Source of the DNA: Cryptomeria japonica
Lineage: Eukaryota > Streptophyta > Pinopsida > Cupressales > Cupressaceae
Assembly (NCBI RefSeq): GCF_030272615.1
Contig: NC_081410.1
Coordinates: 570,047,152 to 570,111,151 of the forward strand
Direction: 5' to 3'
DNA length: 64,000 nt
Shown: positions 26,184-39,065 of the stretch, piece after piece
Numbering within the stretch: the first letter of the stretch is position 1
Layout of the letters: each line of letters starts with the position of its first letter
Notes under the pieces: model-generated
Seen by the model: the letters and a program-made list of their open reading frames with translations, nothing else
Databases searched by the model: none
What the model was told of the DNA's origin: nothing
Made by a program: the position numbers and the translations under genes

Positions 26184-27545
26184 TGATGGTATAATGAATC
26201 AATAAGGATCTAGACAACTACTAAGAGGGGGGCTGAATCAGTAGATAGAAAATTTACTAAAATTTCACCAAACTCAAAAAACAACCTCTCAATTCAAACT
26301 CAGAACTGATTGGTTCAAACACTAAACTGCAAATTGCCATATCACTGTCAAGTATATCGGTTGGCTATCATATTAGAATAATAGTAAAACAACTCTAAAA
26401 CTCTCAAAACCTTTTAATCAAAACATCCAAATTCTTTATTGACAAAAGTAAAAGCACATTTCAGATTACAGTCGACCATCATATCATATCTAAGTGGATT
26501 TAGCAGTTAAGAAAATTAACAATGATTTTGACGTGGAAACCCAAATAGGAAAAACCATGGTGGGGATGAATACCCACAAGTATTCTGAACTCTTCTAAAG
26601 TTCACCCTATTAGGAGCCAAGCCTGTTAAAGCTTTACAATAAGTCATGTTAAGAACAGATCCTGTTAGGGACCACCCAGTTAGGGGATTGACTATAATGC
26701 CCTATTAGAAGTAATACCCTATTAGGAGTAACCTCGGTAGAGGATTTTAAATCCAAGATAATGGATCACCTGGTTAGAGGATTTAGATAACACTAAGCTT
26801 GTTAGAGCTTACTCGGTTAAGGGATTTGACTGTTATAATTGTTAGAGAACAGCAAGGGTTTTCTAATCTGTTGAATAGCACTACTCTGCTTGATCAGATC
26901 CTTTTCATGCTCCTATCTACCTTTACACATACTGCAGATACATCTACTGGTTCAACAACCAATCACTCGTACATTCAACCAAAATTGCCAACACTACAAC
27001 AAAATAACTCATCGACCTTATAAGCAAAACAATAGGTTGGTAACACATCACAACCCTAAGATCTCATAGAGATTACAAACAAATCAGTTCAAGTATGACC
27101 ATTGGATTACATAGCAATCATTGTACATGATTCAAGACAACCTCGACCACTCCTTGATCACTGCTTCATTGATCCATGTAACTCATCACATGGTTTCCAC
27201 TTCATGCAATGTACTTTCTCATTCCCATGATAAAATTGTTATCTCTACTCGCCAAAAACCATTTGAAACTCTTCACATACAACATGCATATGTGGCATAA
27301 TCATTACCTCTCATCATTTGATCATAAACTAATACAACCGATTCACCAAACTCCATCGGTTAGGGTTTGGTACATCAACAGGTAGGGTTACCAGTTGATC
27401 TCACTTCTTCCCTAGTAATACCGATTTCCTTCACAAACTCATCTACAGGTTGCAAAACAACATCATTACAACATCATTACCAGTTATAATTGACATCAAT
27501 GACAACATAATATTCATCAATGCAATCTTCATGCAAATGCCAACA
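26184..27545 (-). mobile_element. Solo LTR of the poly-G block family, with TSD CAACA
   Basis: CAACA at 26179-26183 recurs at 27546-27550. The element runs from TGATGGTATAATG to GCAAATGCCAACA (1362 bp), with CTAAGAGGGGGGCTGAATCA near its plus-strand start. It interrupts the plus-strand ORF of the 6.1-kb LTR. Several short GTTAGGGGATT/GTTAGAGGATT-type repeats occur around 26640-26830. No PBS or internal part is present. Confidence 0.8.
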
Positions 27546-27550
27546 CAACA

Positions 27551-28586
27551 ACATCAACTCAACCTCCACCTACTACAACAATACAAGCTCCTATTTTCAC
27601 ATCATCAACTACTACAATTCCTGTAACAGCACTGGTGTCTACACCCACTAATACATTTTCTGCAACAATAGGAACGTCACCCCCATTAATATAAATTATT
27701 GCACTTGTAATGACTTCTACTACTGAAAGGGTGACCATTCATAATATTGAGTTTGATTCTGATTAGGAGGATCGACAACTTATTATACAATTGGCATGAA
27801 GGAAGGTTGAGAAAGAGAAAAGAAAGAAATCTACTCGACTTGAGAAACACTCACAGGTGCCTGAACAAGAACAGGTTGATCCTATGGATGTGAATGAGCA
27901 TAATCTACAAGAGAAGAATTCGGCTAAAGGGGAGACAGAACAAGATGAGCTTGATGATGAACATGATGAATGATCTTTTTTAACTCCTGAGGACCAAGAG
28001 AATTTGTTTAAGGAAATAGAAGGTGAAGGAGGATTGAAAGAGACAAATAAAGCCAATAAAGGGTTTGAGGAAGAAGTGAGTGAAAGGTTAGGAGAGTTGC
28101 ATAAAGAACAACAATTGAATATTGATAATGCTCTTCAAAAAAACCAAGCTCAATAGATTGCTTCATCCCAAGATGTTCAAATTCCTCAGCGAGAAGGGGA
28201 TAAAAGTAAGAATCAAGAGGAAGATGAAGATGAAGGAGAAGAGAAGGTATTAAAGGTACACAAGGTGATTACAGAGCTTGTAGCACGTGAAGGTGATAAG
28301 GATGAAGACACACCACAATGGTTAAGTTTCACCTTTGAGAAGAAAAAGAAAGTAGTATTTCCAAACATCACCTTGCAGCAAGCAATCACTGAAGAGACAA
28401 AGAAAACAAAGAAGGGAAACATAATACATCATTTATCTAGAACTGGTTCTGGTGAGGTGATTGCTGATATTGCAACTCCTATACAAGTTGAAGGGGAAAG
28501 CTCCCCAAAATACCAAGTTTCACATGTTAGATTGGGTAAACATACAAGTGGGGAGAGCTAGATACTTTGGAACTTACTATCAGTGT
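27551..28586 (+). pseudogene. LTR-borne ORF family, acidic linker and WLS region (6.1-kb LTR copy)
   Basis: Continues the ORF after the solo-LTR insertion. There is a Thr/Pro-rich part, then a Lys/Glu-rich acidic linker (about 27770-28250, several stops), then the frame 28265-28561 with TPQWLSFTFEKKKKVVFP. This aligns with APKWLSDSITRKRNVVP of the Tat LTR ORF (41693-41394 on the minus strand). The basic cluster after WLS looks like a nuclear-localisation signal (inference). It is interrupted at 28591 by the Tat element. Confidence 0.55.
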
Positions 28587-29304
28587 GGTACTGTTGGTAA
28601 ACAGTTTTGTCTTTCCTTATTTGTTTAATCTTTAAGCACTGTGTGCCATAGAAAGAAAGGGAAATTTTCTACCAAACAGTTGGAAAATCATTATATTGAT
28701 TAACCTCTGAATTAAGGTACAACTCCCTCTAGTGAATATTTGTTCGGCTCCCAATTACATAAAATCAATAGAATGCTTTTCACCAGAAAGCACTTAAACG
28801 CAATTGCATACACCAGTCAATACAAAATGAATGCAGACATTGATTCATATATAAATTTTTATATAAAGTCGACAGACTTCATACGAACACTAAAACAAAA
28901 TGAAAAGCTTATAAAGATGAAATTTGCCAATAGTTTTCTGCACACATAGAAAGTATAACAGCACCTTCTTCGAAATAGATTTACACAAAAATCAAACTTC
29001 AAATATCAAACACACAGATTTGAAACCGAAAATAGCTATTAACAAGATTTTGCATTCATCGATGGTCATCCACTTTCCACATACACAAAATGTTTTTAGC
29101 CAATCTTAAAGATAGTCTTTTCAAAAACTTAGTGAACCTCTTCAAAGTCATTACAAAACATATTTATAGGTCACCAGACCCAATAGTTCCTTTTAACAAA
29201 AGTAAAATTAACTTGTAAGAGTTAATAGAAAGAAACCCTAACTACATAACCAAAACTAAGGAAAATAACTAGACTCGCTGGCAAACAACAGCCAGCAGTG
29301 CTAG

Positions 29305-32300
29305 TCATGTCGTCTGCTCCATTCTAGTGGGATCGCTTGGGTTGGTGTCTTGAACAAACACCATCACCACCTTCATCGCGCTCCACTCTCGATGTACTTT
29401 TGAAAACTCCTGGATTACAGTTATGTCTGGCAAACTGATATGAATTACTCTCTGCTTCCAGAGCTCCTTTTTTCTCTTCACCGTCTGCACTTTATCTCTA
29501 TGAGAATCTAGGTGATCGAGACAAACAGCGAGGATCGATTCTACTTTAGAGATCCTCGTAAAATCTTCCATGGATAAGGATTTCTCCATCTTGATTTGAC
29601 TGATGTGGCTACTAAACTGGTTAATCATCTTCGTAGTGTCTTACAGGGTTTCGCTATCCTCTTTAAGTACAAGGACATCCAGGCAGTGTAAGTCCTTCTG
29701 CATGGTCACCCTTAAGGCCATTAATTCACCCTGCAGACTGGCCGACTCATTATAACCCTGTTCAATAATTTGGTTGCGCCACTCAATACTCTCCTTGCAA
29801 ATAAACATTACATCTTCATTTAATCCCGACACTTGATTCTCAGCAAGAAAGTTCATTAGACCATAATGTTGAATATCACGCATCTATTTTGAAATCACAA
29901 CCCACTAAGATTTCTCCTTCTGCCACGAGACCAAGTCGGAGTCCAATGTTTTGGTGACCTCATTGGCATCTTTGAAAATCTGAACCAAATCCGTTATGTA
30001 ATTAGTTGCCTGATGCATGATCGAGGTGAGCCATTCTGAGAAAACCTCGACAATCATCCTGTTTCATTGAACTTCATCGAAGAATTTTTGATTGCTTGGT
30101 GATTTTGGACTAAATGATCCTGAATGTTGGGACAATGGTAATGGGTTGTTCTGGAAAGCATGAATATACTGGGCCATTTGCATTAAACTTTGTTTCAACT
30201 TAGCCTTGTCTCTCTTGTCCTTCCAAGTATGAGAGATAATTCATTTAGTCGAAGTCTCCAGATGCTTCACATCTACAGCTCTAGTTCCGACCCCCAAATC
30301 AATTCGTTCAACAGCATAGTCCGCTTCTGAAGCCGTAGCAGCATCTTTATTAGACTCGAGTCTAGCAATGTCTATAGTCCAATGCTTTGTGCTCTCGTCA
30401 AAATCAATCATAGCCTCTGTTTTTAACATTTTGGGCTTTGTAGACCTTCCCAGACATTTACTCACAGCGTCCTCCATTGATACTAAAATCGAAACCGCAT
30501 TCCTTTTCTTGGTGATTGAATCACTTAACCATTTTGGTACTAGAGTTAGTTCTTTTGAAGGAATGGGTGGAAATCCTACCGAGGATGGTGGTGTGGCATG
30601 GTCTGTATGAGACTGAATTTCGAGTGTCCCTGGATCATGGAAAATAGTATCTATGTCAATTGAAACCTTGTCTACCTCGGAAACAGGGGATGTAATCTTG
30701 CACAGTGTTTCCTCCACGTCCAAATCTAGAATGAGATGAGAAGCTGACAGTTAGAAACTCTTCTTGGACCTTGACTTGGTAATTCGGCTAGTAATAGAAA
30801 GCTCCACCCTGATGTCGAGTTTCGCTTCTTTAATCCTTGCTTGTCCTTTTCCTGCATCAGAAATGGGAATGCTAGTCAAAACAAAAGTTTTACTTGCAGT
30901 ACTCCTCTACCCACTTTTGCTTCTTGAACTGGTTTCTCGTGTCGGATGAAATCAGCAACTCCTAAGCCAATTTTCCATCTTGCGAATTACACTGAAGGTG
31001 TGTGTCTGAATACTATCCCCCATATCCTTGCTCCAATCCACTTTTGGAAGAGGTTCATCATGGACCCACTTCATAAACTCTGAATCAAGTATGTCTTCAT
31101 CATCAGTGGTGACACCTGAGGTATCCATTGACAATTTCATGTCATGAATTTGTTTCAAAGTTAATCTGGACCAACTCCTTCTCCGTACTTCAAATTCATC
31201 TTGGCAACCCTCCCAACAATCCTCCAACTGAGGAACATGCTAATCAGGTACCATCTTGTTTACATACTAAGCAATGAAACCCTTACTATCAAAGTTATCC
31301 CTTTTCACAAAGGTCTTCAAATGAAACCTTTTAAATTCCAGTTCAAGATTCAATGCATCAGAGACTGACCTACAGCTATAATGGCCTAAATCAATGGGAA
31401 AAATACCACTTGTGTTGGGGTCCTCACCATAATCCTTTGCAACATAGGCAAGCTGTCTAGAAAATTTGATTAAAATGAAGGAGTCTGAAATGTACCTAGG
31501 TTGCCTAAAGGGCTCACCTTTAAATCCCCCAACTCTTAGGTAAGTGAAGTGGTTGAACTGTATATAGAAACTGTCGTAGATGTTAACAAGTTCAACTGCT
31601 TCCGCAGACATTCTTCTACCCAAGTTACCTTGTAATTCAAAGGTCAGCCTTCCATCGAAAACATCATTCCAACAGAGATAATCATCAACATGCCCTTTCA
31701 ACCCTTTTTACATGAGACAATCTAGACCATTCTCTTACATAGGAAAGCATATACAATAGATAGAAAGACATATAAAAATTAGGCATTCCCAGATAATTAG
31801 TCAAACCTTCGTGTAACCTTTCCGCAATGATAGTTCCCCAGTCGATGAATCGACTTCTATCTAGAGTGACCTAGATAAAGAAATACATCCATTCTTCCCA
31901 GTAAAAAGAGTGGGAATCACCCTTTACCCTACTCAATAGTATTACCAAGTCTTGGATTGCAGGAATTAAATGTTCACAGGTTAGAGGTCTCGACAGCCTC
32001 GAGTCCCCTTTTTGGAATCTTAGCAGCCAATTCTGTGCAATAACAGTTCTATAATACTGCTTTTTCTTAGAGAAAATTTTGGAGGATTTACCAATGGTCC
32101 AATCTTCATAGGGTTCCTGGTGTGGAATACCCATGGCTGCCATTACTGTCTGTCTATCAATAGACAACAAGACTTCACCATCATTTTTCCTTATACATCT
32201 ATTACCCTTGTCATAATGATTCATACATTCTAAGACTAACTCAGGGCAAGGGGCAGCTGTGGGAAAGGTAGCAGCTTCTAATAATCTGCTCTGTGCTACA

Positions 32301-32432
32301 TCTCTCATCATGGGGCCTGCAACTGAATTCCTTACTCTCTCTAGAAAGATATCTAAATCCAGCTGAACTAATGCTATATCACCTAACTCCGGTAAAGAGC
32401 TTACAAGGGAAGATTAGCTCATCAATTTGGGC
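29305..32432 (-). pseudogene. LTR-borne ORF family, 3' LTR copy
   Basis: The reading frame runs from ATGAGGCCTATTTTG (about 32432) to the stop at 29305. Largest open parts: 32311-31871 (LVLECMNHYDKG, AAMGIPHQEPYEDW), 31701-31267 (YLRVGGFKGEPF), 31227-30952 (MEDCWEGCQDEFEVRR), 30723-30241 (PKWLSDSITKKR) and 29883-29305 (coiled-coil-like C-terminus, ELWKQRVIHISLPDI). There is a stop near codon 10 and a deletion around 31710 that shifts frame. Lesions differ from those in the 5' LTR copy, so the ancestor was probably open for about 1,040-1,060 codons. It lies on the same strand as gag-pol. Function unknown. Confidence 0.7.
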
Positions 32433-33013
32433 AAAATAGGCCTCATGTTTAGTTCGTGGTTTTCCCAAATTAATCCTAGGCAAAGAAGGAAAGTGGAAAT
32501 AGAAACAAGCAGCTAATAGAATACCCAGATCTTTAAAACAAATTGCAATAATTTAGAAAGTTGTTGAACATACCTTCCTCTGTCCTCTGTAAACCTCTAT
32601 CATAGCCTATTTTTCCCTCTCCAAAAACTCCTTCTCAAAATCTTTTCAAGAAAATAATAATCCCGATGAGACAACTACTTAGTTTTAAAGCTGAGAAAAT
32701 CTTACCCATCATTACTAAACACTGCCTTCATTACTCCTCGTTCGTGCAACCTTACTTTGAAATGATTGCACTGAGGCATGCCTTAAATGTTAAGTCACTT
32801 CACTTCTGACACAATGGATCTACACACATACTTGCCATAAATGGCAAATTTCAAATCATTCAAGAAACAATGTTCCTCCCTTCAATGGCCGTTTATCATG
32901 TTCTAAAAGTCCACACCGTCGCCACATGGCAAGTCAAATGTCTTCCAAGAAAACTATACAAAAAACTCTAAACCTTGTAAAACCATCGCAACACAACACT
33001 AACATGACAAATC

Positions 33014-33186
33014 TTGAACTTTGAACCTTGAACCAAAAAGGTTCAAGTTCAAGGTTCAGCAAATGTAAAATGCCGACAAGGACTAGTAAAACTTAAAATC
33101 GCGTGGGAGGAAAAACATTCAAAACAATGCCCGTTGAACTTTGAACCTTGAACCAAAAAGGTTCAAGTTCAAGGTTCAAGTTCAAC
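33014..33186. repeat. Twin palindromes in the 3' LTR
   Basis: Two copies (33014-33058 and 33133-33186) of TTGAACCTTGAACC-AAAAA-GGTTCAAGTTCAAGG, about 120 bp apart. Each is a perfect or near-perfect hairpin with an A-rich loop. They sit upstream of the LTR ORF in its reading direction. The 5' LTR has the same pair at 44024-44068 and 44144-44195. Confidence 0.8.
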
Positions 33187-33473
33187 ACAGTGAAACTTAA
33201 CAATGACCGAATTACATGAGCAAAATTTAAGCATATTTCTTGACCAATGACTTAGATAAGCATTACTTCAAACAAGGACACATATGGAATGAAAATTTTA
33301 TATGGGCCCAATAGTCGCTCTGCATGGGGACTGGGACTTGTAAAGTACCAAGCAATGAATCACAAGATCTCTAGTTTCACAGCATAAACGACTAAGGTTC
33401 AACTCACAACAAAAATGGACACACCTAGACTAGCACAACAAAATGGTATGTACAAACTAATAGGGATGCCTGT

Positions 33474-34700
33474 TTACAATTGATACAATTTTAAGTCCTG
33501 CCCATTATAAGATAGGGAAAGTTCAAAACCATCCTGGTAAGCAAGGTTAAAAGAATTGAGCCCCTTTACTTCATGAATTACATAAGGCCCCTTCCATAGC
33601 GATTCAAATTTGCCATGAGCACCTTTCGGTTCTCTCCTTTTATCCCATAATAACACCAGGCCCCCTTTCATAAACTTTCTGGGCCTTTCTCTTTGGTCAA
33701 AAATCTTTTTAAACCTCATCTGATGTTCTGTAATCTTGTCATCCAGCTTCTCCCTTTCTTCCTCAGTCTTGGTTAAGTACATGATTCATTTTTCAAGAGA
33801 GCTCTGGAAAATTGCATCTTCTATTACCGTATGTAGTTTAGAAGCCGCTAATTCTAAAGGAAGAGAGAGTTGTGCACTAATACCATATACCAGCTCAAAT
33901 GGTGACATTCCTATGGCCCATTTTGGTGAAGTTCGGTCCGCCCATAGTGCTTCATGTAGCTTCTTATGCCAATCCCTGAAATTTTCACTGACCAACTTTC
34001 TCATGATATTGATTAAGTTCTTGTTACTTGATTCTGCCTGACCGTTGCCCTGTGGATAATAATCAGAAGCGTGTGCGAAAGAAATTCCATGATCATAGAA
34101 AAACAAGCTCAACTCGGATGAAGAGAAATTTGATGCATTATCTGTGACTATTTTCTAAGGGACTCCAAACCTGACAAGAATATTCTCCTTAAGAAACGTA
34201 CACACAATTTCTGAGGTAGTCTTTTTACAGGGATAGCTTCCACCCACTTAGTGAAATAATCCATTGTTGTCAAGATGTGAGTGTGCCCCTCACTAGAAAT
34301 GGGGTTCAAAGGACCAATAAAATCTAGTCCCAACTGCTTAAACGGTTCTTCAATTACCACGGGCCTCAAAGGCAAAGCGGCCAACTGGGGTTTACCTGTA
34401 AACAACTTGCATTTATTGCACCTCACCACCCAGGCGTATGTATCCCAGAACATCCCTAACCAATAGTAATAGTCTCAGGATTTTGTATGCAGTAACCATA
34501 GAGGAAAAGCGGCCCCCACATGCTTCATTATAGAAAGTTTTCAATAGAGCTTCTTGGTGCGGTTTATCCACACATTGGAGGAAAGTGCCATCTAAACCTT
34601 TCTTGTACAATATGTTATTAGAGATAACGTACTTTGCAACTTTCAACCTCAAATTTCTTTTTTCCCTAGGAGAAAGATAAGCTGGACAATCTCCATACTT
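33474..34700 (-). pseudogene. Integrase of the Tat-like element
   Basis: Catalyses cDNA insertion. In order: a zinc-binding region with ACGGRF (the usual CGGHF histidine is replaced by Arg) and CNKC; the core D,D,E residues in LDFIGPL, MDYFTKW and GNGQAESSNK; and a C-terminal module with KGPYVIHEVKG (GPY/F type) ending at 33474. The part near 34453-34148 is in a different frame from the rest, and stops occur near 34146 and 33783, so it is inactive. Confidence 0.85.
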
Positions 34701-36200
34701 AAGATAATATGCCACATTGGTGAACCAAGAATCTTGATGATCAACGAACAGGGTTAAAGGTAAACTGTCCTCCTCATTGGACTCATTCTCAGCCATCAAT
34801 CTACAAAGGCCTTGTCCTCTGACTAGTTTAGTGGGCTTGATATCTAAATTGAATTCTTGAATCTTGGAGGCCCAAGATGCTCTATTGTTGATGCCAACAT
34901 CTTGTTGAGTTAAAACAACCTTTACTGCAGAATTGGGAACAAAAACAATCGCATGTGAATAAAGTATATAATACCTGAACTGCTTCACGACTTTTACCAT
35001 GACATAAGCCTGCTTCTCTATCTGTGAGTACTTCAACTCATGTTTCTTTAGGGGAATACTCATAAAGGAAATCGACACCTCCTCATTATCTTCGCCTTTT
35101 TGTACCAAAATCTTGGACATAGTATGTTCTGATGCATAACAATAAATAATAAAGTCCTTATTAAAGTCTAGGTTTACTAGGGTAGGCACATGTGCAATTT
35201 CCTTCTTAACCTCTTCGAAAGCTTTTCTTCCAACTTCATTCCACTTAAAGGCTACCTTTTCACTCATCATATTCACAATGTACTTGGTAGTTTCAGCAAA
35301 ATCAAGAATAAAACGTCTTAAGAAGTTCACCTGTCCAAAGAAGGACCTTACTCCATTTCTATTTGAGGGGAGACCAAGCTGTTGTATTGCTTTTACCCTC
35401 TATGGATCAAATTTTACTCCCTCCTATGAAATGATATGTCCCAGAAGTTTTCCTTCCATGACACCAAAAATAGACTTTTTAGGGTTTAAGGATACCCCAT
35501 GTTCTCTACATCTCACTAGAACCTTTCTTGAATCCCGCACATGATGCTTCCTTTTTTTGGAGAAAACAGTTAAATCATCTAAATACACCACAATAATCTT
35601 ATCCCTCAAATGTCTGAAAGAAAGATCCATCACCCTTTGAAAAGTTGCCCCTGCATTAATCAACCCGAAAGGCATCCTGTTATATGCAAAGGTACCCTAG
35701 GGAGTTATAAAGGCTGTCTTGTGTTGATCCTGCTCTGTGACACTATTCTGATTATACCTAGAGAAACCATCCAACATAGACATCATCTCTGACTCGGAAA
35801 CAGTTTGTAAAATATGATCCATCGCAGGCAGGGGATAATTATCTTTAAGACTTGCTTGATTTAAGTTTCTAAAATCAACACAGATTCGTATCTCACCATT
35901 TTTCTTCTGAAAAGTAACTATGTTTGCAATCTAGGTAGAATGATGTAGAGGATAAATAATTCAGGCCTTCAACATCTTATCGACCTCATGAAAAATTGCT
36001 TCTGCTACCTTTGGATTAAAATTTCTTAACTTTTGCCAAAATAAATTAACAGCTGGTTTCAAAGGAATTTGATGTTGAAACTCACCATCCTTGAAGTTCT
36101 TCAAATTGACATAACTCCATGCAAAAACATCTTTAAACTCAACCAACAAATCAATGAACTTCCTTCTTTCCACTTCAGAACAACATTTTCCCAAATTAAC
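34700..36200 (-). pseudogene. Reverse transcriptase and RNase H of the Tat-like element
   Basis: RT fragments: 36194-35961 (KFIDLLVEFKDVFAWSY), then the region with DFRNLNQASLKDNYPLP around 35870-35820, and 35675-35424 with MPFGLINAGATFQRVM and the catalytic box VVYLDDLTVFSK. The following 35330-34800 is the connection and RNase H domain (FIIYCYASEHTMSKILVQ, where the second catalytic-region motifs are weak). In-frame stops near 35958, 35698 and 35400 break it. All pieces keep one frame. Confidence 0.85.
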
Positions 36201-36404
36201 AAATTTAGGATCCTCATTGGTACCAATGTTAATTTGCTCATACTCCCCAGAGCTTTGAACTACAGGAGCTTCCTTATCTCTTTGCTTAACATATCCATCT
36301 TTCTTGTTGAAAAGATGTTCAAGAGAAACTAAACCCTTTGGGATTTTATTTCCTTTTAACTATAACATCCCATCATGTACTTCTTCTAGCGTATAGGGAG
36401 AAAA

Positions 36405-37889
36405 TTATTTACAACTCATCTCTGATCCCTCATAAAGCAAGAATGTAAAAAGATCAGCACATTGTAGAAAGTTATGAATTTGTTTATCATTTTCAAACAC
36501 CTGCCAGGATTCAAAATTATCTGGAACACTAGGTCTATAAACTAGTTCAACCCTGTAAGTGTCGGTTGTGAAATCTGGGTGTGGAACCAGTAAGGCTGCA
36601 GATACCACCAAATAATCTGCCTTCGAATTAATCTCCCTAGGAAAGGCTTTAATTGAAAAAGCATCGAAGGCTTCGATCTCATCCCAAACATGATTCCTAT
36701 AGTGTTTCAATCTCTCATTTTTCATTACAAATAAGCCCCTCACCTACTTAACAATAAGTTTTGCATCACCTCTCACCTTCAACATTTTGATTTGCAACCT
36801 CTTCGCTTCAACCAGTCCTAATATCAAGGCCTCATATTCGGTCATATTATTCATGTTTCGGAATTCCAACTTGAAAGAATAAGGAGTGACTTTTCCATGG
36901 GGAGGAATCAAAATGACCCCAGCCCCTGATCTAGAAGATGAACAACTCCCATCAAATTCCATAGACCAGAGTTCATTAGACCTACCTACATCTAGTAACA
37001 TACTCTTATCCTGAGGGTCAGTCGATATCATGTAATTTCCAAAGCCATAATCTTGATACAAAATTTGAGCTTTCAGATCATCAGAGGGAAAGACTGTGTA
37101 CTTAGCCTTTGTTTCAGGGTGCAAAAGGACTCTCTGTTTTCCAACTATGATCACCGCTTGAGACCAATCCATCTTAATTTCCTCTCCCATGTCTTTACAA
37201 AAAGTGCGACTCAACAACATACCATAGCTAGCAGGAATGTCAGCCACTAGGATTGCCAACTTGATTCTCTTGGCAGGGTGTTCTACTAAGGCAACTTGCA
37301 CATCTTTAATTTGCCCTAATAAAGGAACCTGCTTGGAGTCCATGGAGTAACATTTGCCAAAGGTCTTTGTTAGAGTTAAACCTAAAGCCTTTGCTACAGC
37401 TGAAGGCATGATATTATTGGATGCTCCCGAGTCAATTATGCAATTACTCAACTTATGCCCGTTAATATATAAGGACACATAGAAAGGTTCTAGTTTATTT
37501 TCAAGGCTGGGCTCGAGCAGATCTTCTTGTAGAGGAACAGTCCCTGATGAGCTCTCCAGAGTTACTAGAGAAGGACTGACATTAGCATGTGCTAGAGAAT
37601 CAGTACTCATGGGTGTTTGGGTTTCACTTGCTAAGGCATGGGCATCATCCCCTTTGACAAATTCAACCAATCTATCCAGTTCTTTTGGGTTTAATTTCAA
37701 ATACTCAGCTAGAGAAATCTGAACACAAGATGTCTTGTAAAACTCAATGATATCAAAAGGGTTAGCAAAAGAATCAGAACTTGAAGGAGCAACTCCTGGA
37801 ACCATTTTTGACATACCTCCATGACGGGTCAAGATTTCTTTTCCTTTCTCAGTACTGTGTACGGGTGTTACAACATCTTGAAATTTCAA
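36405..37889 (-). pseudogene. Protease plus an RNase H-like domain upstream of RT
   Basis: Residues about 145-235 form a retroviral-type aspartic protease with NCIIDSGASNNIMP (DSGA at 153-156). From residue ~308 a second domain has the D-E-D-D pattern of RNase H1: EFDGSCSSSRSGAG (D313), MTEYEALILGL (E353), VRGDAKLIV (D375) and, after an in-frame stop at 36744-36746, REINSKADYL (the last D). So the element encodes RNase H folds both before and after RT. An extra 'archaeal-type' RNase H is known in Tat-lineage elements; its usual position should be compared. The family assignment is inference from motifs. Confidence 0.75.
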
Positions 37890-37892
37890 ATT

Positions 37893-39065
37893 CTATTGAG
37901 TTCTTGTAAGAATTGCATATGAGGAATCTTCCAAAGAGACCAACATGTTTCCTCCCCTTTCTGAGTTGGAGACATATTCCATATAATGAATTTCAGAGTC
38001 GCCAGGCATACTTTGGGAACCTCCTTCATCCGCTTCTAACATTGTTTCTCCTTTATTGATCATTTGAGAAAAATGAACCATCTCTGGACATGAAGAACCA
38101 TCATGTTCATCAGTTAAATGAAACACACAAGAATTTGGCTTGAGGGTTGGTGCCTCAATAGAAAGTCTTTGCTGAATAGGGTGTAGTTGTAATTGTCTTC
38201 CTCCACCTCCTCCCTGTTGATTAGGATATCTCCTAGGAACATCTTGATATGGTTGGGAATAGGAAGTACTTGCTTTAGGAGTCTGCCTCTTTAGGGCAAT
38301 TACATCATTCATTAACCATTGAATAAAAGGATTTGAGGAAGTAGTGGGTTGGGCATTGGATGTTTGTACTTCATGTTTCCACTTGCCCGCAGTGATCAAA
38401 TCATCCTCTAATTCAACTGCGAGGGTTTTAGCGGCATTCAAATTTGCAACCCTTTGCCTACGAATCAAGAAACTTATTTTAGAGGGCATAGAGTTAATGA
38501 AAAAGTATTTGAGATTATCATCTGAATGTTTTTGGTTGACCAAAATCTTGTGTAGAATCTTATCAAATCTCGCTACGAAGTCCCTCATGGATTCAGGAAG
38601 TTCCTTTTTCAACTGGGATAACTGAGCTAGGAGGGAGTTTTCATCTTCAGCTACCTTGAATCTAGCTTCGAATCTTGTCTTCAAATTCTACCAGGTCGTT
38701 ATCACACTATTCGGCAAATGATAAAACCAATCAGCCACCACTCCTATCAATGTTTGGATAAACAGCCTGATAGCCACATCTTCATGTTGAACCGCTATTA
38801 CTCCATAGGCTACACTGAAAGCATTCAAATTCTCATCTACAGTGACCATCCTATCCTCGCTAAATTTGGGCAAATAATTTCTGACAGCTTTTGGCAAGGG
38901 ATTAAGGTTCAAACCAAGGTTCAATGGGCCTACAACTACCCCCCATGGGTTGTTGGCTGCCATTGGGAGTATAATATTAAGAGGAGTAGGATTAAATGAA
39001 ATTGGTAAGGCAACACCGTGCAGGACCAATGCTTGACAAACTAGAGACGTAGGTGATGACGACAA
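37893..39065 (-). pseudogene. Gag of the Tat-like element
   Basis: Capsid-type gag with LPKFSEDRMVTVDENLNAF, VRLFIQTL-like helix and DWFYHLPNSVITTW, then, after a TAG at 38685-38687, FEARFKVAEDENSLLAQLSQ and a helix-rich tail. Near the C-terminus of the second part, residues 186-199 read CVFHLTDEHDGSSC: a Cx2Hx4Hx4C spacing that matches the CCHC knuckle except His for the second Cys. Another TAG at 37890-37892 separates gag from protease in the same frame. It would package element RNA. Confidence 0.8.

Larger units (their letters stand above)
28592..33313 (-). repeat. 3' LTR of the Tat-like element (4.72 kb)
   Basis: Plus-strand ends are TGTTGGTAAACA and TATGGGCCCAATA; the latter is AACC in the other LTR and both fit an ancestral AACA. 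It carries an ORF copy at about 32432-29305 and palindromes at 33014-33058 and 33133-33186. It lacks about 45 bp present in the other LTR near 42667-42712. Confidence 0.9.

Noticed and set aside
28592-33313. Reading the LTR ORF as a separate host gene next to the retrotransposon
   Set aside because: It is present in both terminal repeats at the same offset, inside matching LTR ends and TSDs, so it belongs to the LTR.
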